From Paraburkholderia sp. PGU19 (GTDB lineage Bacteria > Pseudomonadota > Gammaproteobacteria > Burkholderiales > Burkholderiaceae): DNA of 64,000 bases. Positions 57,671 through 64,000 of this stretch are shown here, one piece after another. Every line of letters begins with the position of its first letter. Within the stretch, counting starts at the first letter, position 1. The notes below the pieces were generated by a model that saw only the letters and a program-made list of their open reading frames with translations, ran no database searches and was not told the DNA's origin. Both the position numbers and the translations under genes were made by a program. The stretch spans positions 124,001 through 188,000 of the forward strand of contig NZ_AP023180.1 in the NCBI RefSeq assembly GCF_013426915.1, read 5' to 3'.

Positions 57671-57720
57671 GATGCGCGAGCAACATCCCGCGCATGAGGA
57701 ACAAAACCAGGAGCGCAGCG

Positions 57721-58473
57721 ATGAATCAGATCGATCTGGAGGGCCGTGTCGTCGTCATTACGGGTGGCGCGCGAGGAATCGGCTATGCGGTAGCGCAGCG
57801 CGCGCTTCGCTCGGGCGCGGCCGTGGCGCTCTGGGACGTCGACACCGAGCGGCTCGAGCGCAGCGCGAAAGAGCTAAGCGAACTCGGCAAGGTCGCCGCC
57901 GTCACCGTCGATCAAACCAAAGAGGCCGAGATCGACGCCGCCGTCAGCAAGACGCTCGCCGCCCACGGCGCCATCGACGTGTTGATCAACTGCGCCGGCA
58001 TCACGGGCGGCAACGGCACGACGTGGGAACTCGAACCGGACATGTGGCGCCGCGTGATCGACGTCAACCTGATCGGCCCGTATCTCGCATGCCGCGCGGT
58101 CGTGCCGCAGATGCTGAAGCAGGGTTACGGGCGCATTGTCAATATCGCTTCCGTGGCGGGCAAGGAAGGCAATCCGAACGCGTCGCACTACAGCGCGTCG
58201 AAAGCAGGGCTGATCGGCCTGACCAAATCGCTCGGCAAGGAACTCGCGACAAAGAACATCCTCGTCAACGCCGTCACGCCCGCAGCCGCGAAAACCGAAA
58301 TCTTCGATTCGATGAAGCAGGAGCACATCGACTACATGCTGTCGAAGATTCCGATGAACCGCTTCCTGCTGCCGGACGAAGCAGCCTCGCTGATCCTGTG
58401 GCTCGCGTCGGAAGACTGTGCATTTAGCACGGGCGCCGTGTTCGATCTGTCGGGCGGCCGCGCAACGTACTAG
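57721..58473 (+). CDS. SDR oxidoreductase, likely 2-keto-3-deoxy-L-rhamnonate 4-dehydrogenase
   Basis: 250 aa from ATG 57721 with AGGAG upstream. Classical SDR: cofactor loop TGGARGIG (residues 14-21), NCAG, catalytic Ser in NIASVAG, and YxxxK in YSASKAG. In the L-rhamnose cluster the step after the dehydratase is 4-dehydrogenation of 2-keto-3-deoxy-L-rhamnonate, also done by an SDR (LRA5). Placement supports this; the sequence alone only shows a generic SDR. Confidence 0.75.
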   Translation: MNQIDLEGRVVVITGGARGIGYAVAQRALRSGAAVALWDVDTERLERSAKELSELGKVAAVTVDQTKEAEIDAAVSKTLAAHGAIDVLINCAGITGGNGTTWELEPDMWRRVIDVNLIGPYLACRAVVPQMLKQGYGRIVNIASVAGKEGNPNASHYSASKAGLIGLTKSLGKELATKNILVNAVTPAAAKTEIFDSMKQEHIDYMLSKIPMNRFLLPDEAASLILWLASEDCAFSTGAVFDLSGGRATY

Positions 58474-58571
58474 ACCTGCCAGACCGATCGCACGACAACG
58501 CACGACAACGAGCACGAACCACGGCGGCACACGCATGCCGTCGGGCCTTCGCACGAAGGCGACACGGAGAC

Positions 58572-59912
58572 ATGATGAACGGGACCTCGTCCGAAACCCG
58601 CGACACCCTCGACGGCATCGTCAGCCAGGTCATGCGGCGGCTGTTGCCGTTCCTGCTGCTGATGTACGTGCTCGCGTTCCTCGATCGCGCGAATATCGGC
58701 TTCGCACAAAAGGCCTTGCAGCACGACACGGGCATCTCGAACGCCGCGTTCGCGTTCGGCGCGGGCGTGTTTTTCGTCGGCTATGCGCTGTTCGAAGTGC
58801 CGAGCAATCTGTTGCTGCATCGCGTCGGCGCACGGCTGTGGATGTGCCGGATCATGGTCACGTGGGGCCTCGTGTCGGCGGCGATGAGTCTCGCGCACAC
58901 GGCCACCACGTTCTATGCGCTGCGCTTTTTGCTCGGCGTCGCCGAAGCGGGCTTCTTTCCGGGCGTCATCTATTACCTGACGCGCTGGTTTCCGCAATCG
59001 GCGCGTGCGCGTGCTGTCGGCGTGTTTTATTTCGGCGCGCCGCTTGCATTCATGTTCGGCAGTCCGCTGTCGGGTTTTCTGCTGGAGTTGCACGGCGCGT
59101 TGAATCTCGCGGGGTGGCAGTGGCTGTTTCTGATCGAAGGCGGGCTGGCGTCGGTGGTCGGCGTGTGGGCGTTCTTCTATCTCGACGATCGGCCCGAGGA
59201 CGCGCGCTGGCTCACGCCGCAAGCGCGCAAGACCTTGAGCGCCGCGCTCGACGACGACGCACGCGCCGCGTCCGCGCACGGCCCGCGCAACCTGCTCGCG
59301 GCGCTCGTCGATAAACGCGTGCTGCTGTTCTCCGCGATCTATCTGCTGATCCAGATGAGCGTGTACGGCGTGATCTTCTATTTGCCGCAGCAGGTCGCGG
59401 CGCTGATGGGCGAGTCGGTTGGCCTGCGCGTCGGCATGGTGGCGGCCGTGCCGTGGATCTGCGCGCTCGCGCTGACCTGGTTCGTGCCGCGCCGCGCCGA
59501 CGCGACGGGCACGCACCGGCGCTGGGCTGTCGCGCTGCTGGTGCTCGCGGGATGCGGGATCGGCGTATCGGGCGCGACGCATAGTCCTCTGCTGGCGATG
59601 GCCGCGCTGTGCTGCGCGGCAAGCGGCTTCATCGCCGCGCAGCCGCTCTTCTGGACCTTTCCGACGCGCTACCTGACGGGCGCGGCGGCTGCGGGCGGCA
59701 TCGCGCTGATCAATTCGCTCGGCAGCCTGGGTGGCTTCATCGCGCCGACGCTGCGCACGAGCGCCGAGCATGCGTTCCAGTCGACCTCGGCGGGCTTGCT
59801 GCTGCTCGGCGCGGCGAGTTTGCTGGCCGCGCTGCTGATCGGCACGCTGGTGCGCCGCGACGCGACGCGCGACACACCCGCTTTCCCGCAACCCATTCAT
59901 CGCGCCCGCTGA
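58572..59912 (+). CDS. MFS transporter, ACS family
   Basis: 446 aa. Twelve transmembrane segments with the anion:cation symporter signature region (LLMYVLAFLDRANIGFAQKAL) near TM1 and a long loop after TM6. Likely imports L-rhamnose or a related sugar acid, as it sits between the SDR gene and the dehydratase gene. 98 bp after the first SDR. Confidence 0.85.
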   Translation: MMNGTSSETRDTLDGIVSQVMRRLLPFLLLMYVLAFLDRANIGFAQKALQHDTGISNAAFAFGAGVFFVGYALFEVPSNLLLHRVGARLWMCRIMVTWGLVSAAMSLAHTATTFYALRFLLGVAEAGFFPGVIYYLTRWFPQSARARAVGVFYFGAPLAFMFGSPLSGFLLELHGALNLAGWQWLFLIEGGLASVVGVWAFFYLDDRPEDARWLTPQARKTLSAALDDDARAASAHGPRNLLAALVDKRVLLFSAIYLLIQMSVYGVIFYLPQQVAALMGESVGLRVGMVAAVPWICALALTWFVPRRADATGTHRRWAVALLVLAGCGIGVSGATHSPLLAMAALCCAASGFIAAQPLFWTFPTRYLTGAAAAGGIALINSLGSLGGFIAPTLRTSAEHAFQSTSAGLLLLGAASLLAALLIGTLVRRDATRDTPAFPQPIHRAR

Positions 59913-59952
59913 CACGCGAGGCGCACGCAACCCACGAACGGAGCTCTAGAAC

Positions 59953-61131
59953 ATGGCGATGCCCACTATCCGGCACGTGCGTGCCTTCGTCGTCCGCGGC
60001 GGCGGCGCGGACTATCACGATCAGGCCGACGGACACTGGATCGACGATCACATCTCGACGCCGATGGCGCGTTATCCGCAGTACCGGCAAAGCCGGCAGT
60101 CGTTCGGCATCAACGTGCTGGGGACGCTGGTCGTCGAAATCGAGGCGAGCGACGGCACGGTCGGCTTCGCGGTGACGACGGGCGGAGAGATCGGCGCGTT
60201 CATCGTCGAGAAGCATCTGGCGCGCTTCCTCGAAGGACAACGCGTGACGGACATCGAGAAGATGTGGGATCAGATGTACTTCTCGACGCTCTATTACGGA
60301 CGCAAGGGCGTGGTGCTCAATACGATTTCGGGCGTCGATCTCGCACTGTGGGATCTGCTCGCGAAAGTGCGCAAGGAGCCCGTGTATCAGCTGTTGGGCG
60401 GCCCGGTGCGCGACGAGTTGCAGTTCTATGCGACGGGCGCGCGGCCCGACCTTGCGAAGGAAATGGGCTTTATCGGCGGCAAGCTGCCGTTGCAGCACAA
60501 TCCGGCCGAAGGTGAGGAGGGACTCAGAAAGAACATCGACAAGCTCGCTGACATGCGCAGCCGCGTCGGCGACGATTTCTGGCTGATGTACGACTGCTGG
60601 ATGAGCCTCGACGTCACGTACGCGACGAAGCTTGCGAAGGCCGCGCACGAATATGGGCTGAAGTGGATCGAAGAAGCGCTGTCGCCCGACGACTACTGGG
60701 GTTACGCCGAACTGCGCCGCAACGTGCCGCGCGGCATGATGGTATCGACGGGCGAGCACGAGGCGACGCGCTGGGGCTTCAGGATGCTGCTCGAAATGAA
60801 CTGCTGCGATTTGATCCAGCCGGACGTCGGCTGGTGCGGCGGCATCACCGAACTGATCAAGATTTCCGCGCTCGCCGATGCGCATAACGTAATGGTTGTG
60901 CCGCATGGGTCGTCGGTGTACAGCTATCACTTCGTCGTCACGCGTCACAACTCGCCGTTCGCGGAGTTCCTGATGATGGCGCCGAAGGCCGATCAGGTGG
61001 TGCCGATGTTCACGCCGTTGCTGCTCGACGAGCCGGTGCCCGTCAATGGCCGCATGAAGGTGCCTGACACGCCGGGCTTCGGTGTGCGGCTGAATCCCGA
61101 GTGTGCGCTCGAGCGGCCTTATCAACATTGA
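59953..61131 (+). CDS. rhmD: L-rhamnonate dehydratase, enolase superfamily
   Basis: 392 aa with GGAG upstream. The N-terminal cap ([20 protein letters not shown], with H33) and enolase-superfamily barrel fit RhmD of E. coli, including [35 protein letters not shown], metal ligands in [14 protein letters not shown] and STGEHE, and the catalytic His in [11 protein letters not shown]. It removes water from L-rhamnonate to give 2-keto-3-deoxy-L-rhamnonate. Third step of the non-phosphorylative pathway. Confidence 0.95.
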   Translation: MAMPTIRHVRAFVVRGGGADYHDQADGHWIDDHISTPMARYPQYRQSRQSFGINVLGTLVVEIEASDGTVGFAVTTGGEIGAFIVEKHLARFLEGQRVTDIEKMWDQMYFSTLYYGRKGVVLNTISGVDLALWDLLAKVRKEPVYQLLGGPVRDELQFYATGARPDLAKEMGFIGGKLPLQHNPAEGEEGLRKNIDKLADMRSRVGDDFWLMYDCWMSLDVTYATKLAKAAHEYGLKWIEEALSPDDYWGYAELRRNVPRGMMVSTGEHEATRWGFRMLLEMNCCDLIQPDVGWCGGITELIKISALADAHNVMVVPHGSSVYSYHFVVTRHNSPFAEFLMMAPKADQVVPMFTPLLLDEPVPVNGRMKVPDTPGFGVRLNPECALERPYQH

Positions 61132-61143
61132 ACGGAGAAGCCT

Positions 61144-61926
61144 GTGCTGCTGAAAGACAAGGCGGTGATCGTGACGGGTGGCTCGCGCGGCATTGGGCGG
61201 GCGATTGCCGTGGCGTGTGCGAAAGAGGGTGCCGATGTTGCGATCAACTACTGGGGCGACAACGATGCGTCGTATAACCGGCGCTCCGCGGTCGAAGAAG
61301 TGATTGGCGAAATCGAATCGCTTGGGCGGCGGGTGATTGCCGTCGAGGGCAATGTCGCGTTGAAGGAGACGGGGCTTGAGCTTGTGCGGCGCACGGTCGA
61401 GGCGTTCGGTAAGGTTGATGTGCTGGCCAGCAATGCGGGCATTTGTCCGTTTCATGCGTTTCTCGATATGCCTGCCGATATGCTGGAGACGACGGTTGCC
61501 GTCAATCTCAATGGTGCATTTTTTGTCACGCAGGCTGTTGCGCTGCAGATGAAGGCGCAGGGTACTGGCGGTGCGATCGTCGCGACGAGTTCGATCAGTG
61601 CGCTCGTTGGGGGTGGGATGCAGACGCATTACACGCCGACTAAAGCGGGTGTGCACTCGCTGATGCAGTCTTGCGCTATTGCGCTTGGGCCTTTCGGCAT
61701 ACGGTGTAATTCTGTTATGCCTGGGACGATTGCTACGGACCTTAACGCCGAAGACCTCGGCGATGAGGCTAAGAAAGCGTACTTCGAGAAGCGTATCCCG
61801 CTTGGGCGGCTGGGACAGCCGGAGGATGTCGCTGATTGTGTGGTGTTTCTTGCTTCTGATCGGGCCAGGTATGTTACTGGCGCGGCTTTGTTAGTTGATG
61901 GTGGGTTGTTTGTGAATTTGCAGTAG
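61144..61926 (+). CDS. L-rhamnose 1-dehydrogenase, SDR family
   Basis: 260 aa from GTG 61144 with GGAG upstream. Cofactor loop TGGSRGIG (residues 12-19), SNAGICPFHAFLDMP, catalytic TSSISALVGGGMQTHYTPTKAG and the end YVTGAALLVDGGLFVNLQ closely resemble L-rhamnose 1-dehydrogenase of Azotobacter-type pathways. It oxidises L-rhamnose to L-rhamnono-1,4-lactone. 12 bp after rhmD. Confidence 0.9.
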   Translation: MLLKDKAVIVTGGSRGIGRAIAVACAKEGADVAINYWGDNDASYNRRSAVEEVIGEIESLGRRVIAVEGNVALKETGLELVRRTVEAFGKVDVLASNAGICPFHAFLDMPADMLETTVAVNLNGAFFVTQAVALQMKAQGTGGAIVATSSISALVGGGMQTHYTPTKAGVHSLMQSCAIALGPFGIRCNSVMPGTIATDLNAEDLGDEAKKAYFEKRIPLGRLGQPEDVADCVVFLASDRARYVTGAALLVDGGLFVNLQ

Positions 61927-61970
61927 GGTTTTTGGTTGTCTGCGACGCTGGGTGGTATGCCTTGTGTTTG

Positions 61971-62061
61971 CGCTGGCATCCGCGATTCGTTAGCTTGCTT
62001 CAAGCGTTGCCCCGCACAGGGGCGACGCTTGAAGCACGAAGGCAACACGCGGATGCCAGCG
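61971..62061. repeat. short palindromic element of the repeat family (second copy)
   Basis: The left arm (61971-62013) begins CGCTGGCATCCGCGATTCG and ends in GTTGCCCC; the right arm (62019-62061) ends GCGGATGCCAGCG. Organisation matches the element at 49174 with a few changes. It lies right after the rhamnose dehydrogenase gene. Confidence 0.8.
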
Positions 62062-62083
62062 CAGAGGCCAAAACACCGAACTG

Positions 62084-62122
62084 CGACGCGTGAAGCACGA
62101 AGACAAAACGCGGATGCCAGCG
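62084..62122. repeat. extra right-half copy of the repeat element
   Basis: CGACGCGTGAAGCACGAAG followed by GCGGATGCCAGCG repeats the right half of the family 22 bp beyond the short palindrome. Confidence 0.65.
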
Positions 62123-62166
62123 CAAACACAAAGCAAACCACTTAGCGTCGCAGACAACAAAAAAAC

Positions 62167-63135
62167 CTAAACCCCAACCGCCAGGTTATCTTCAGTAGCC
62201 AGTCGATGAGAATAAACCCGAAGCAAATCGACAAACCGCTGCGCGGGCTCAGCCAGAGCCTCTTCTTTCCGGGTAAGGATTCCAAACCCGGCAAGGCTCT
62301 TGCCAATCTCCACAGGCAACGCAACGAGTAACTTGCCGCGCACATGATCGCGCACAACAGACTCAGGCAGCATCGCGACAGCATCATAATTCTCAAGCAA
62401 CTGCAGCGTAGCGAATATAGAAGCACACTCAGTGAGATTAGCAGGCGTCCCAAGCCCCGCCCGGGCGAGTTCCTCTTCAAACAAAACACGAGCCGGACTG
62501 GTAATAGGCTGCGCCACCCAAGGCCACTCCATCAACTCGCGAAGCGAAACAGCAGCCCGCCCGGCAACGGGATGCACAGCCCGTACAACCAGCACCAAAG
62601 TCTCCCGCGCCAGCGGCTCAAAACTGAAATCGTTATGCTGCAACGGATTCGTCAAGCGCCCCAGTGCGAGATCGACTTCGCGGCGATGCAGCAATTGCAC
62701 CACCTGATCGCTGGTTTCCCCGAGGATGCACACATGCAACAACGGCCGTTCGGTTTTCAGCGCGGCAACGGCCATCGCCAGCAGATCGGGTGCGGCGCCC
62801 ATGATCGCGCCAACAGTCAGTTGCCCATGCCCGCCCTTGCGCTTCGCGTCCAGATCCTCGGCAAAGCGCGTGAGATCCGCCAGCGCACGCCGAGCATAGG
62901 CCAGCGTAACGACGCCGAGCGGCGTCGGCTGCATGCCGCGCGCGTTGCGCTCGAACAGCAAAAAGCCGAGCGCCTCTTCAATGTCGCCCAACATGCGGCT
63001 CGCGCTGGGCTGCGCGACATTGATGGCATCGGCGGCCTGATGCACGTTGCGCGCGTCGTCGAGCGCGACGAGCAGCGCAAGATGCTTGAACTTGAGCCGG
63101 TTGACGAGGGAGATGCTGGCAGCGTTCTGGCTCAT
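62167..63135 (-). CDS. LysR family regulator of the rhamnose cluster
   Basis: 322 aa. Winged helix at residues 12-75 (LKFKHLALLVALDDARNVHQAADAINVAQPSASRMLGDIEEALG), effector domain from about 100. The N-terminal extension and helix resemble the GbpR/CbbR-like sugar-acid sensors, which respond to sugar-derived ligands. Divergent from the mutarotase gene and next to the dehydrogenase, it probably controls the cluster. The start ATG at 63135 is well placed. Confidence 0.85.
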   Translation of the reverse strand: MSQNAASISLVNRLKFKHLALLVALDDARNVHQAADAINVAQPSASRMLGDIEEALGFLLFERNARGMQPTPLGVVTLAYARRALADLTRFAEDLDAKRKGGHGQLTVGAIMGAAPDLLAMAVAALKTERPLLHVCILGETSDQVVQLLHRREVDLALGRLTNPLQHNDFSFEPLARETLVLVVRAVHPVAGRAAVSLRELMEWPWVAQPITSPARVLFEEELARAGLGTPANLTECASIFATLQLLENYDAVAMLPESVVRDHVRGKLLVALPVEIGKSLAGFGILTRKEEALAEPAQRFVDLLRVYSHRLATEDNLAVGV

Positions 63136-63284
63136 GGCGGATCAGCGGTGCGATTCGGTTTGAGTATCGCCCAATCCCAACAACGGATTGAGATGCTATC
63201 GACGCCCGAATTATAGTCGCATCAAGACGCTACCTTAGAGAGCGGCAAGAACAAGTGATCAAAGACACTGGAGACAAGCCCGGC

Positions 63285-63611
63285 ATGGAGACAATCGCTT
63301 TCCGGATGGTGCTGAACCCCGGCATGCGCGACGAGTATGAGCGCCGGCATCGGGCAATCTGGCCGGAACTCGTCGACGCGCTGCACAATGCGGGCGTCCG
63401 CGATTACCGGATCTTTCTCGACGAAGACACGCACCATCTGTTCGCGATACTGACGCGCAACGCCGATCATTCGATGGAGCGCCTGCCCGAACTCGCCGTG
63501 ATGCGCAAATGGTGGGATTACATGGCCGACATCATGCAGACGGCGCCCGACCATACGCCGCTCCAGCAAGCGCTGGTTCCCGTATTTGAACTGCAGCATC
63601 CCTTCCACTGA
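63285..63611 (+). CDS. rhaM: L-rhamnose mutarotase
   Basis: 108 aa from ATG 63285 with GGAG about 11 bp upstream. METIAFRMVLNPGMRDEYERRHRAIWPEL and HHLFAILTRN match RhaM, and WWDYMADIM gives the ring-face tryptophans. It interconverts alpha and beta anomers of L-rhamnose and accelerates its use by the dehydrogenase. Length matches E. coli RhaM (104 aa). Confidence 0.9.
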   Translation: METIAFRMVLNPGMRDEYERRHRAIWPELVDALHNAGVRDYRIFLDEDTHHLFAILTRNADHSMERLPELAVMRKWWDYMADIMQTAPDHTPLQQALVPVFELQHPFH

Positions 63612-63657
63612 TTCGCGACGCTCGCCGCGCACGCGCGCCGGCGACGAAGGACGCGCC

Positions 63658-64000
63658 ATGAAAGTTGTCGACCCGCACATTCATCTGTGGGATCTGAAGA
63701 CGCATCATTACCCCTGGCTCGCCAATCCCGGCGTGTCGTTCGTCGGCGATGCGCGTGTGCTCAAGCATGACTATCTGATCGCCGATCTGCTGAAAGACGC
63801 GGGGGATATCGAACTGCTCAAGTGCGTGCACGTCGAGGCGAATCACGATCCGAAAGATCCCGTCGAAGAAACGCGCTGGCTGCAAGGCGTCGCGGACGCT
63901 GAGGCTTCGCACTCGATGCCGAACGGAATCGTCGCCGCAGTCGATCTCGCTGCAGATAACGCGGCCGAAATGCTCGAAGCACACGCCGCATTCGCCAACA
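63658..64000 (+). CDS. amidohydrolase-family L-rhamnono-lactonase (cut by window end)
   Basis: First 114 residues of an amidohydrolase 2 protein from ATG 63658. MKVVDPHIHLWDL is the HxH metal site; CVHVEANHDPKDPVEETRWLQ follows as in L-rhamnono- and L-fucono-lactonases. It would open L-rhamnono-lactone to L-rhamnonate, the step between the dehydrogenase and RhmD. It follows rhaM by 46 bp. The 3' end lies outside the window. Confidence 0.8.
   Translation, partial: MKVVDPHIHLWDLKTHHYPWLANPGVSFVGDARVLKHDYLIADLLKDAGDIELLKCVHVEANHDPKDPVEETRWLQGVADAEASHSMPNGIVAAVDLAADNAAEMLEAHAAFAN

Noticed and set aside
59737..61656. 639-aa open frame on the minus strand
   Set aside because: It lies opposite rhmD and the rhamnose dehydrogenase, which have clear family motifs; the frame is Arg/His-rich and due to GC-rich codon structure.

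Overview
The window looks like chromosomal DNA of a high-GC beta-proteobacterium of the Burkholderia/Paraburkholderia group. The support is indirect: DUF4148, DUF2970, DUF1488 and DUF3138 proteins typical of that group, H-NS-family proteins with the Burkholderia-type DNA-binding motif, a liu leucine-degradation operon under a TetR-type regulator, a non-phosphorylative L-rhamnose pathway, and intergenic repeats. No rRNA, tRNA, CRISPR array, prophage or transposase was seen.

Layout. 1-2.0 kb: the end of an unusual chemotaxis-like signalling cluster (CheA-type kinase lacking a CheW domain, short membrane MCP-like protein, CheX-like phosphatase, CheY-like receiver). 2.2-17.7 kb: mixed housekeeping and accessory genes, including an H-NS-like protein with two DNA-binding domains, a LysR/MFS pair, a MocR regulator, class I fructose-bisphosphate aldolase, a SulP transporter and an MFS symporter. 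17.9-34.2 kb: a polyamine locus. On the minus strand puuD, puuA, an omega-aminotransferase, potF, potA, potH, potI, a DUF3138 outer-membrane protein and two tandem puuB-like oxidases; on the plus strand puuR and puuC. Together these would import putrescine and convert it through gamma-glutamylated intermediates to GABA, with a transaminase branch beside it. 34.2-40.9 kb: regulator/efflux pairs (MarR+MFS, LysR/MFS), a glycine-zipper lipoprotein, a PRC-barrel protein and a TetR regulator. 41.2-46.9 kb: liuABCD for leucine/isovalerate breakdown, with a near-ideal operator and promoter upstream and a terminator buried in the neighbouring convergent gene. 46.9-56.6 kb: a PhnD-like protein, two frameshifted genes (glycosyltransferase family 9 and a fatty-acid desaturase), CDP-diacylglycerol pyrophosphatase, an amidase, a ferritin-like diiron protein, an FMN reductase, a candidate small RNA and a membrane-anchored TIR protein. 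57.7-64 kb: an L-rhamnose cluster (SDR, MFS transporter, L-rhamnonate dehydratase, L-rhamnose 1-dehydrogenase, LysR regulator, mutarotase, lactonase cut by the window edge).

The most unusual non-coding content is a repeat family without a recognisable ORF. Two copies of a roughly 660-bp nested-palindrome element (20535-21195 and 56770-57428, in opposite orientation) share their ends with two roughly 91-bp palindromes (49174-49264 and 61971-62061) that look like internal-deletion derivatives; extra half copies lie beside them. Other points worth a second look are the TIR protein that keeps the NADase-position glutamate and carries two cysteine-paired repeats predicted to be periplasmic, and the candidate small RNA with two anti-Shine-Dalgarno-like stretches.

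All calls come from reading the sequence and translations by eye; no database search was run.
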